NCBI RefSeq assembly: GCF_050485565.1
Contig: NZ_JBJHBQ010000005.1
Coordinates: 155,426-219,425 of the forward strand
From: Glycocaulis sp050485565
GTDB taxonomy: Bacteria; Pseudomonadota; Alphaproteobacteria; Caulobacterales; Maricaulaceae
Reading direction: 5' to 3'
DNA length: 64,000 nt
Positions 17,411-24,909 of this stretch are shown piece by piece. The notes beneath the pieces were generated by a model that saw only the letters and a program-made list of their open reading frames with translations, did not search any database and was not told the origin of the DNA. Within the stretch, counting starts at the first letter, position 1. Each line of letters begins with the position of its first letter. The position numbers and the translations under genes were made by a program.

Positions 17411-18367
17411 ATGACATTCAACACGCTGCGTACCTTCATGCTGCTAGCGGCTCTCACCGCGCTGTTCATCGGCGTGGGCTATCTCATTGGCGGGCCCGGC
17501 GGCGCAGCCATCGCCTTCTTCATTGCTGCCGCGATGAACGTGTTTGCCTGGTGGAATTCCGACAAGATGGTGCTGCGCATGCATGGCGCGCGCGAGATCA
17601 CGCCCGATGAGCGTGACCTAAACCTTCGCCGCTATGCGCAGGACACTATCGCGCTGGCCGACCGGGCAGGCATGCCGCGCCCGCGCGTCTATGTGATCGA
17701 CACGCCCCAGCCCAACGCCTTTGCCACCGGGCGCGACCCGAACAATGCCGCCGTAGCCGCCACGACCGGGTTGCTTTCCCGTCTGACGCGCGAGGAAGTG
17801 GCCGGCGTGATGGCCCATGAGCTCGCCCATGTGAAAAACCGCGACACGCTGACCATGACGGTCACCGCAACGCTCGCGGGGGCCATCGGCTTTCTGGCCA
17901 ATTTTGCGCTGTTCTTCGGGGGCAATCGCGGGCCCGGCGGGCTGATCGGCGCGATAGCGCTGGCCATCTTTGCGCCCATGGCCGCCGGACTTGTGCAGAT
18001 GGCGATATCGCGCTCACGCGAGTACGAGGCCGACCGGGTGGGCGCAGAGATTGCCGGCAATCCGATGTCGCTCGCCGCTGCGCTGGAAAAGATCGAGCGC
18101 GGCGCACGCGCCACGCTGAACCCGGCTGCCGAGCGCAATCCGGCAACCGCGCACATGTTCATCATCAATCCGCTGAACGGTCAGGGCGCAGACAATCTGT
18201 TCTCCACCCACCCTTCGACCGCCAACCGCATAGCCCGCCTGCGCCAGATGGCCGGTGCCGGACGATATCCCGGCGGTCCATGGGGCGAGGAAGGGCCGTG
18301 GTCGCGCGGACCGGGCGGACAGGACACCACCGGCGGATCAGCCGGTCATGGCGGCCCGTGGGGGTAA
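17411..18367 (+). CDS. htpX: Membrane zinc metalloprotease HtpX
   Basis: M48-family inner-membrane protease for quality control of membrane proteins. 318 aa with two N-terminal membrane helices (residues 5-25 and 28-48), the HExxH motif at 136-140 in VMAHELAHVKNRD, two further hydrophobic segments at about 155-200, the third zinc ligand in SREYEADRVGAE, and the conserved HPSTANRIARL near the end. The last 40 residues are Gly-rich. Often under heat-shock or envelope-stress control in other bacteria; nothing in the upstream sequence shows this here. Confidence 0.95.
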   Translation: MTFNTLRTFMLLAALTALFIGVGYLIGGPGGAAIAFFIAAAMNVFAWWNSDKMVLRMHGAREITPDERDLNLRRYAQDTIALADRAGMPRPRVYVIDTPQPNAFATGRDPNNAAVAATTGLLSRLTREEVAGVMAHELAHVKNRDTLTMTVTATLAGAIGFLANFALFFGGNRGPGGLIGAIALAIFAPMAAGLVQMAISRSREYEADRVGAEIAGNPMSLAAALEKIERGARATLNPAAERNPATAHMFIINPLNGQGADNLFSTHPSTANRIARLRQMAGAGRYPGGPWGEEGPWSRGPGGQDTTGGSAGHGGPWG

Positions 18368-18389
18368 GGTCCCTGTGCTGACAAACGCA

Positions 18390-18415
18390 AAGAGCCGCTC
18401 ATCTGAGCGGCTCTT
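18390..18415 (+). terminator. Hairpin terminator after htpX
   Basis: Perfect 12-base inverted repeat (18390-18401 and 18404-18415) with a 2-base centre, 22 bases after the htpX stop. The T tract is poor. A second imperfect inverted repeat (18460-18474 with 18510-18523) lies between it and the end of the EF-hand gene. Confidence 0.7.
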
Positions 18416-18543
18416 CGTCCAGGGGGAAGCGGCGGGACGCACTTCCTCACCCTGAAGTGCCTGGCCCTCCGCCAGTCCGCCTCCGGGGATTGGGCGGGGA
18501 GGAGACGGGTGGCGGAGGGCAGGCCGGTGTCAGGAGCTAATCC

Positions 18544-19113
18544 CTATTTCCAGGGATCGCTCTCGTCACCGTCTTCTTCAAGCGCGTCGGCTTGCTCTTC
18601 ATTGAGCTCATCGGTGATGTCGTCTTCGTCCGCATCGCGGTCATAGTCGACATCATCGCGGTCAAAGGCGGCGTCCGGGACGCTGTAGGCGTCGTCCGCA
18701 TGCTCATCGCGCTCTTCGTCACCGTACTCATCCTTGTCGTCATGCTCGTCGAGCGACTTGTTGAGCGACGGGCCGTACGGATCAGCGGGAACTTCTTCCA
18801 GATCGACCGGATCTTCATCGGCCATCGGATCGTCCTGCAGCGGATCGTCCGTCATCGGGTCCGAGAAGGGGTCGGGTTGAGCATCGCCCTGCGTGGCAAC
18901 GCGCCATGCGGCGTACTCGTCTTCATCCAGACCGCCATCCAGATCCACATCATACAGCGTGAATTCGGCTTCAGTGGTGGCCGGGTCGATCGCCTGCAGC
19001 TCTTCAAGGCTTACGCGGCCATCACCATCGGTATCGGCTTCCTCAAACGGAACCGCGAGAGCCATGCCGGCCAGCGCGAGAGCCGAAACGCCAGAAATCA
19101 GAAACGTCTTCAT
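18544..19113 (-). CDS. Exported EF-hand protein with long acidic tail
   Basis: 189 aa exported protein. Signal peptide MKTFLISGVSALALAGMALA; the ATG at 19113 is preceded by AGAGGA at about 10 bases, so the open frame to 19179 is not used. Two calcium loops follow: DTDGDGRVSLEE (canonical 12-residue EF loop, about residues 26-37) and DVDLDGGLDEDE (about 54-65). The remaining 120 residues are dominated by Asp, Glu and Pro without further clear loops. Likely a periplasmic or surface calcium binder; no partner is evident. It is divergent from the following operon across 276 bases. Confidence 0.8.
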   Translation of the reverse strand: MKTFLISGVSALALAGMALAVPFEEADTDGDGRVSLEELQAIDPATTEAEFTLYDVDLDGGLDEDEYAAWRVATQGDAQPDPFSDPMTDDPLQDDPMADEDPVDLEEVPADPYGPSLNKSLDEHDDKDEYGDEERDEHADDAYSVPDAAFDRDDVDYDRDADEDDITDELNEEQADALEEDGDESDPWK

Positions 19114-19259
19114 GTCTGTCATTCCTCTGTTGCGCCGGTCCATCGAAGCGGGGGAAGCGGGGGCAGACCGGCCAGACATGGGATCAATGCGATCGCCATC
19201 TGAATCGTTCCCGATCGCGATGCAGAAAAAATGCAGCTCGCCTTTCAGCGCGCCCGCCC

Positions 19260-19278
19260 GGCTAACAGTTTGTTAGCC
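19260..19278. promoter_or_regulatory. Perfect palindrome, possible operator
   Basis: GGCTAACAGTTTGTTAGCC: 8-base perfect arms around a 3-base centre, in the 276-base region between the divergent EF-hand gene and the small-protein/chemoreceptor operon. It is not followed by a T tract, so an operator fits better than a terminator. The binding protein is unknown. Confidence 0.4.
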
Positions 19279-19389
19279 AGAACAGGGAAATACGATGGCT
19301 TGGAGTTAGCGTGGAACGCGAATGCGCGCGGGCCGCAACCGGGGCATGATCCCTTGACCAGGCGTCACAGGAATAGAGCAGGCTGGATA

Positions 19390-19707
19390 ATGGCGGCGAC
19401 GCTGGCATTGGTATGCCTGACGCCGCCCGCCCTCATGCTGGCCCCGCCTTCCAGCGGTGCCATGCTGGCGGTCTACGCGCCGGGAACCTCGTCAAGTCAG
19501 GCGCTTGTCGCGGCCTCTTCGGCAGGCGCGCTGGCTGCCGAGCCGATTGGCACCGGCTTGTTCGTCAGAGCCCAGATGCCCGCCCCGCCGGACCGGCAAA
19601 GCGGCGCAGCAGCTCTGCGTGCGCGCGGTGCCATCCTCGTTATTGCCCCCATATCCGGCTGGACCTGTACGCCCGGCCTGCCCGTATCCAGGGAGATCAG
19701 CCAATGA
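19390..19707 (+). CDS. Small exported hypothetical protein
   Basis: 105 aa from the ATG at 19390 (MAATLALVCLTPPALML as signal or anchor). I do not recognise the family. The rest is Ala/Ser/Pro-rich with a segment LRARGAILVIAPISGWTC. Its stop overlaps the start of the chemoreceptor-like gene by 4 bases (ATGA), so the two are translationally coupled; a role as accessory or sensor subunit of that protein is conceivable but unproven. The frame is open upstream to 19231 without family-like sequence. Confidence 0.55.
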   Translation: MAATLALVCLTPPALMLAPPSSGAMLAVYAPGTSSSQALVAASSAGALAAEPIGTGLFVRAQMPAPPDRQSGAAALRARGAILVIAPISGWTCTPGLPVSREISQ

Positions 19708-21164
19708 CCCGTATTGATGCCGTGAGGGACCAGTCCCAACGCGTACTGCTTGTCGTGCTGGCGATATTCACACTGGTGTATGGGCTCAGCGCTGCCTTCT
19801 TTGCCCCGGACAAGCTGGTGGCGGGCACCCTTTTTCTGGCGATTGTAGCGGCCGGCGCGTTTGCCGCCTGGCGCAGTGCCCCCCAGTCGGTCTCGACCCG
19901 GATCACGATTGCATCGGGCCTGATCGCCTTCCCGGCGGCGTTGACCTGGATGGCGTCAGGCACCGCCCTGCAGCTGGACATGCACATGATATTCTTCGCC
20001 GTGCTGGCCGCTGCAACGCTGCTATGCGACTGGCGCGCGGTGCTCGCCGCAGCGGCTGTAACCGCCGTCCATCACCTCGTCCTGAACTTCGCCCTGCCCT
20101 TCGCCGTGTTTCCCGATGGTGCCAATTTCAGCCGCGTCCTGCTGCACGCCGCCGTCGTGATCGTCCAGACCGGAGCGCTTGTCTGGCTCTGTCATCGCAT
20201 CACCAGCGCGCTGGACAATGCCGGTATCGCCATTGCAGAGGCTGAAGCCGCCAATATCCAGGCGCGCCAGCTTGCCGAAGCAGACCGTGAGCGTTCACAG
20301 GAAATCGAGGCCAGCCGCGAAGCGGTAAACATGCTGGCCAGCGGATTTGAGCGCTCTGTCGCCGACGTACTGCGCGAGCTGCGCAACGTGTCTGGTGAAA
20401 TGGACCAGCTCGCCGCCGAGCTGCGCGATGATGCCGGTTCGACGCGGCAGGGCGCACGCGATGCGGCCGGAAAATCGGCAGAAACATCCGCTCATTTTGA
20501 GGCGGTCGCCGCCGCTGCGCAGGAACTTGCAGCCTCCATCGGCGAAGTGTCGCGGATCATGGAGAATGCAGACACCGTATCGGCAAGGGCAACAGACGAG
20601 GCGGCCAGAGCCAGCACCTCCATGCGCGAACTGGACAGGGCAGGGCGCGAGGTGGAGACCATCGCCGGACTGGTGGCCGACATTGCCGAGCAGACCAATC
20701 TTCTGGCGCTGAATGCCACCATCGAGGCCGCGCGCGCAGGCGAGGCGGGTAAAGGGTTCGCGGTTGTGGCCAGCGAAGTAAAGGCGCTGGCCGAACAGAC
20801 CTCGAAGGCCACAGCCGATATCCGCGCGCGCGTCGAGGCGATCAGCGAAGCCTCCAGCGGTGCTGGCGAAGCCCTGTCGCGTATCGCGCAGATCATCGAG
20901 GAAGTACGCACGACCTCGGCCAGCGCGCGCGGGGCATTTGGCGAACAATCTGGCGCGACCAGCGAGATTGCCCAGCTGGCAGAACGCGCTGCAGCCTCCA
21001 CGAGCGGGATAAACGAGCGTATCGACGGCGTGAACGCAGCGGCTGAACGCACGCACGATGCGGCAGACAGGTTTACGGGCTCATCCAGGGCACTGGGTCA
21101 GGCCGCAGAGCACCTCGATGCCGAACTGTCTGGCTTTCGCAACGCCCTGCGCGAGGCGTCCTAG
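19704..21164 (+). CDS. Methyl-accepting chemotaxis-type transducer with multi-helix membrane sensor
   Basis: 486 aa. The N-terminal 180 residues form about six hydrophobic helices (LLVVLAIFTLVYGLSAAFF to VVIVQTGALVWLCHRI) with no large periplasmic domain, so the signal is probably sensed in or near the membrane. A coiled coil follows, then the signalling domain with the hairpin tip EQTNLLALNATIEAARAGEAG and FAVVASEVKALAEQTS, the contact site for CheA/CheW. HAMP is not obvious. The start ATG has GGGAGA at 8 bases. No other chemotaxis genes are nearby. The C-terminus overlaps the convergent lipoprotein gene by 4 bases. Confidence 0.88.
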   Translation: MTRIDAVRDQSQRVLLVVLAIFTLVYGLSAAFFAPDKLVAGTLFLAIVAAGAFAAWRSAPQSVSTRITIASGLIAFPAALTWMASGTALQLDMHMIFFAVLAAATLLCDWRAVLAAAAVTAVHHLVLNFALPFAVFPDGANFSRVLLHAAVVIVQTGALVWLCHRITSALDNAGIAIAEAEAANIQARQLAEADRERSQEIEASREAVNMLASGFERSVADVLRELRNVSGEMDQLAAELRDDAGSTRQGARDAAGKSAETSAHFEAVAAAAQELAASIGEVSRIMENADTVSARATDEAARASTSMRELDRAGREVETIAGLVADIAEQTNLLALNATIEAARAGEAGKGFAVVASEVKALAEQTSKATADIRARVEAISEASSGAGEALSRIAQIIEEVRTTSASARGAFGEQSGATSEIAQLAERAAASTSGINERIDGVNAAAERTHDAADRFTGSSRALGQAAEHLDAELSGFRNALREAS

Positions 21165-21646
21165 CCGACCGGAACCGGCGTCTGGAAGGTCGAGGTGCAG
21201 GCATCGGTCAGGCGCCACTGCCCGTCAATCAGGCGGAAATGACAGCGTGCGTGATCGCGCGCCGGCATACCCAGATTGGCCGAGCCTGTCCCTTGCGGGT
21301 TAAGCGTCTGGAAACGCCCGTCGGGGAAGACATAGGAAATCCGCTCGCTCGACGACACTCTCTCCTCAAGCACGCACAAGGGCGGCTGCATCAGCACGGT
21401 GCGCACCGAATGATCGCCCATGCGCTGGCCGAATATCTGGTTGCGCAGCGCCGGATCCTCACTGCGCAGGCGCGCGGCCAGCGCAGCGCTCTCGGGCGGA
21501 AGACTGTCGGCCAGCCCGGCCGCATGCCCGGCAACGATCTGGCCAAACGCGGCGCGTTCAGCGGCGTCCGCCTCCCGGCAGGTTGTTGTGGCGCAGGCGC
21601 TGACGGCAAGACCGCAAAGAGCGGTTACAAGGGCAAGGCGTTTCAT
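21161..21646 (-). CDS. Hypothetical lipoprotein
   Basis: 161 aa from the ATG at 21646 (a TTG 4 codons upstream is possible). The N-terminus MKRLALVTALCGLAVSAC is a lipoprotein signal with Cys as first mature residue. The mature part has five more cysteines (CREADAAE, PPLCVLEE, RCHFRLID, TDACTSTF among them) and ends in a short beta-rich region with WRLTDACTSTF. No family is recognised. Confidence 0.6.
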   Translation of the reverse strand: MKRLALVTALCGLAVSACATTTCREADAAERAAFGQIVAGHAAGLADSLPPESAALAARLRSEDPALRNQIFGQRMGDHSVRTVLMQPPLCVLEERVSSSERISYVFPDGRFQTLNPQGTGSANLGMPARDHARCHFRLIDGQWRLTDACTSTFQTPVPVG

Positions 21647-21734
21647 GGCGCAGATCAACTCCGTTCATTTGTTACCGGAGACAATGCCTTACCCGGCAGT
21701 CTTCGCCAAGCGCGCCGTAGCATGGCCCTGCCAG

Positions 21735-22922
21735 TCAGCACCCGCCCGCCATCGCATCGATCCAGCGCGCAACCAGTGCCAGCCCTTCACTGTGGGCCAC
21801 GCTGCGTCCCAGCTCCGGCATCATGGCATCGGGCCGCGTCGTTTCCATACGGAAAGTGAAGATGGAGGCGTCGCTGTCGCCCGGCACAATGGAATAGAGC
21901 CGGTTGCCCGTGCCGCGCCCGGCAGCAATCGGCGGCTTGCATACACCAAAGGCCGGTCCTGTCATTTCTGATGGCTCCAGATAGAGCCCTGAGGTGCGCG
22001 CATGGCCGGTGCGCGAATGACAATGCGCGCAATTGATATCGATATAGGCCCGTGCGGCGGCGTCCAGCGCCATGCCCGAAAGCGTGGTCTCGCCGTGCCA
22101 GACCGCGCTGCGCGGGGCGGCATCGCGCTCTTCCGGCCCTCCAGCGAGAAGCCCGGCCTCGCGCCAGAAGGCGAGCTGGTTCTGCTCACCGTGCGCGTAA
22201 GGGTAGTTGCCATTAAGGTGACGCGCGCGCGGACCAATGGGGCGCAGCTGCGCGTCCGCGGCATTGGTGATGTGGCACTGTGCGCACTGGTTCACGTCCG
22301 GGATCTGGTAGTTGAGGGCCTGCGAACGCCCGCCGGCAGCAATCAGGGTCAGGTCCACAAACGCGCCGGTACGGGCAAGGCGCGTGGAGCGCTGATCCTC
22401 ATTCCAGGCGTAGGGAATGGCCGCCCAGCCCGCCTCCCGGCGCACCAGAATGCGCGTCTCGATCACCCGCACGGCAGACAGATCCAGCGCGCGCCCGTCA
22501 AAATGCACGTTGGGATCAAGGTCGAGCGCCACCTCGTCAAAGCCTTCTCCACCGCGCGGATAGTAGAAGGTCTTGGTGATGACGGTGCCAACGGGAAACT
22601 CGAACGCCTCCTCATCATGCCAGACGGCAGGCTCGGCCCCTTCTGGCAGCCAGACCGTGCGCAGCTTCGCCGCATAGTCGGAAAACAGCGCCGTATTGAG
22701 ACCATAGGGTACAACCCCCTCGGCCAGCACCAGACGCTCCCCCTCGATGCGGAACTGGCCCCATTCCTCCAGCGTGGCGGGATTGCCGCTGGCGTGGAAG
22801 GCCGTGGCGGTCTCCCACGCGGCGATGTCAGCCGGAGAGGCAGGTGCACCTGCCTCTCCGGCATCATTTCCGCACGCGGCAAGCACGAAGCCTGCCGCCA
22901 GCAAGGTGAGGATGTGCTTCAT
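21735..22922 (-). CDS. Diheme c-type cytochrome lipoprotein, SO2930/HNE_0200 family
   Basis: 395 aa lipoprotein (LLAAGFVLAAC lipobox). Two heme c sites, CAQCH near residue 216 and CAHCH near 297, in a sequence whose N-terminal half is a beta-rich domain (VVPYGLNTALFSDYAAKLRTVWLP, TVITKTFYYP). This is the pattern I know as the SO2930 family diheme cytochrome (TIGR03806), nearly always paired with a parallel beta-helix protein, encoded here 9 bases upstream. It would be an outer-membrane- or periplasm-facing electron carrier; donor and acceptor are unknown. Maturation would need the Ccm system whose genes lie at 31.9-34.9 kb. Confidence 0.85.
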   Translation of the reverse strand: MKHILTLLAAGFVLAACGNDAGEAGAPASPADIAAWETATAFHASGNPATLEEWGQFRIEGERLVLAEGVVPYGLNTALFSDYAAKLRTVWLPEGAEPAVWHDEEAFEFPVGTVITKTFYYPRGGEGFDEVALDLDPNVHFDGRALDLSAVRVIETRILVRREAGWAAIPYAWNEDQRSTRLARTGAFVDLTLIAAGGRSQALNYQIPDVNQCAQCHITNAADAQLRPIGPRARHLNGNYPYAHGEQNQLAFWREAGLLAGGPEERDAAPRSAVWHGETTLSGMALDAAARAYIDINCAHCHSRTGHARTSGLYLEPSEMTGPAFGVCKPPIAAGRGTGNRLYSIVPGDSDASIFTFRMETTRPDAMMPELGRSVAHSEGLALVARWIDAMAGGC

Positions 22923-22931
22923 CGGGCCAGC

Positions 22932-24173
22932 CTAGAAGGGCAGTTCTACCGCTGCACGCGGCTCGTGGCTGCAATCATGCTCTGCCGTCGCGATGCGCGG
23001 ATTACCATACCCGCCAGGACCATCGGCATTGAGCACCTCAGCGCCCGAAACGCAGATACGCAGATCATCCGGCAGCGCGCCATCGACCATCTTGGCTTCG
23101 TCCACATACCCGTCCCAGAGCACGTCCGGAATACGGCCCGTCGGGCCGAACAGGGCAATGCGCAGGGCCTGCAGATCCATCCCGTCCGGATTGTTCCCGC
23201 CGCCCTCAAACGTGTTCCCATGGATGTGGATGCGCTCAGGATAGGGATCGAAATCGCTCTCCACGCCCAGCTCGGAGAAGCCGGCCGAGTGCAGCGAGGA
23301 GATGATCACATTGGCCGTGCGGTTGCGCGACACGCGATTATTGAAAATCTCCACATCATCATTGGAGTTGACGAGAATGCCCGTACCGGCGGGAACGCTC
23401 GCCACCGGCGTGCCGTCATGGCCGAAATTGCGGGTATTGTTCTCATAGACATCATTGTCGAACACGCGCGTCCCATGACCGGGGCGGGGCAGGTTCGGCA
23501 TGTTGAAGACCAGAATCCCGCCCGTATTATTGGTCGCCACATTGCCGTACACGTCCGCGTCCATCGAGTTTTCGATCTCGATACCGGCCACATTGTATTC
23601 GGCGCGGTTATTGCGCACGACGATATTGTCCGACTGGCCGACATAAATGCCCGCGTCCGATGCGCCAATCGCCACCGATTCCTCGATCAGCACATTGCGC
23701 GTCAGCACCGGATAGATGCCGTAGGCGCCGTTATCGGTGGAGACGCCCCTGGTCCACTCGGTGCGCACCCGGCGGATGATGACATTCTCTCCGCCCGTAA
23801 CCTTCAGCGCATCACCGATCGTGTCCTCGATAGCGAGGTCTTCAATGGTGAAATTGTTGGAGCCCGTCACCAGAAGCCCCTCAGAGCCTGCGCGCTGCTC
23901 GGCGAAGGAGAGGATTGTCTCGTCCATGCCCGCGCCGCGGATCGTCACGCCATCGACATTGGCCAGTGAAAGCCCGCGCTCGATGACGAACACGCCAGCC
24001 GGTATCTCGATCACGCTGCCGGGCGCAGCGTCCAGCAGCGCCTCCAACAGCACGTTCTGGTATTCACGGTCGGCATCTGAAACATCGCGTGTCTGGCCGG
24101 TCTGCTGGCCACAAGCCTGCAACACTGCCAGCGCAGAAAAAGCCGCCAGTCCGGCGCGCCAGATAGCTCTCAT
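22932..24173 (-). CDS. Parallel beta-helix repeat lipoprotein (TIGR03805 type)
   Basis: 413 aa lipoprotein (AFSALAVLQAC lipobox) built of right-handed parallel beta-helix turns: repeated xxhxhxxNxhxx units such as VIIRRVRTEWTRG, NVLIEESVAIGASD, NIVVRNNRAEYN and DVEIFNNRVSRNR from about residue 70 to 320. Such folds bind or cut polysaccharides, but no catalytic triad is evident. The start ATG at 24173 has GGGGAGGA at the right distance; the frame is open 17 codons further. It sits directly upstream of the diheme cytochrome, the known conserved partner, with a 9-base gap. Confidence 0.85.
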   Translation of the reverse strand: MRAIWRAGLAAFSALAVLQACGQQTGQTRDVSDADREYQNVLLEALLDAAPGSVIEIPAGVFVIERGLSLANVDGVTIRGAGMDETILSFAEQRAGSEGLLVTGSNNFTIEDLAIEDTIGDALKVTGGENVIIRRVRTEWTRGVSTDNGAYGIYPVLTRNVLIEESVAIGASDAGIYVGQSDNIVVRNNRAEYNVAGIEIENSMDADVYGNVATNNTGGILVFNMPNLPRPGHGTRVFDNDVYENNTRNFGHDGTPVASVPAGTGILVNSNDDVEIFNNRVSRNRTANVIISSLHSAGFSELGVESDFDPYPERIHIHGNTFEGGGNNPDGMDLQALRIALFGPTGRIPDVLWDGYVDEAKMVDGALPDDLRICVSGAEVLNADGPGGYGNPRIATAEHDCSHEPRAAVELPF

Positions 24174-24302
24174 CGGATAGTCCTCCCCAGGCATGGTATC
24201 GATACGCGTGTTTCCGCGTTTCACTGAGTGATCAGTTTGCGAGTTTATTTCAGCAAAGGAAAGGGGTGTTTGCCGCGCACCTGTCCCGGCGCACCAGAAA
24301 CG

Positions 24303-24539
24303 CTAGTTCCACCAGCCAAAGACAAGCCCGCGAATGCTCTCAAAGCTCCACAGACCTGCCAGCATGCCGGCAAGCGCGATCAGGAATATCCAGATGCGAT
24401 AGCGCCGGGTCAGCCGCCAGACACCGCGAACCGCAATGACGCTGGCGCGCCATCCGGCAATGCGCACCGGCAGGCCAATGACGAGGCTGGCCACTAGGGC
24501 GACAGCAAATATCTGTATTTCATAAGGAATTTCCGCCAT
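24303..24539 (-). CDS. Small membrane protein, unknown
   Basis: 78 aa with two hydrophobic helices (IQIFAVALVASLVIGLPV and IWIFLIALAGMLAGLWSF) separated by a basic loop. No family recognised. It lies on the same strand 129 bases before the beta-helix gene and 35 bases after the small lipoprotein gene, and may belong to their operon. Confidence 0.55.
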   Translation of the reverse strand: MAEIPYEIQIFAVALVASLVIGLPVRIAGWRASVIAVRGVWRLTRRYRIWIFLIALAGMLAGLWSFESIRGLVFGWWN

Positions 24540-24574
24540 AACCTTCTTTTCCTCAAAAAGGCAGGCGGCGTTTC

Positions 24575-24793
24575 CTAGTTTTGTCCGCCTGACGGGTTGA
24601 TCCGGTCGTCACGCATGATGCCGCCCCCGCCGCCGGGGTCGGACGGTGCGCAATAGGGCCAGCTGCCGGTATTCTGCCCGCGCTCCGGGCAGACAGTTTC
24701 GCCCGGCACATTGGCGCAGGCCGCCAGCATGAAAAGCGTCGTAGCAAAGCCCGCAAGCAGGGCTGAGCGCCGTAGGCGTGGCGTCAAGGACAT
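24575..24793 (-). CDS. Small lipoprotein, unknown
   Basis: 72 aa with a lipoprotein signal (LLAGFATTLFMLAAC) and a short mature part of about 45 residues containing two cysteines and a GGGGG run. A GGGAG ribosome site is 11 bases upstream of the ATG. First gene of the possible envelope cluster that continues with the membrane protein, beta-helix protein and cytochrome. Confidence 0.55.
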   Translation of the reverse strand: MSLTPRLRRSALLAGFATTLFMLAACANVPGETVCPERGQNTGSWPYCAPSDPGGGGGIMRDDRINPSGGQN

Positions 24794-24909
24794 GTGTTCA
24801 ACGGGCTCCCTCTGGCTGGGCTGATGATCACCCCTGCCCGGCTGGCTGGCAAGGCGTTTTGCATCAGCTTTCAGGGTTCACGGCGCCTTAACGCTGTTGG
24901 CGTTAGCTG

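Noticed and set aside
22002..23969. 655-codon open frame on the plus strand
   Set aside because: Antisense to the diheme cytochrome and beta-helix genes, whose heme motifs and lipoboxes are clear; GC-rich third positions leave long open shadows.
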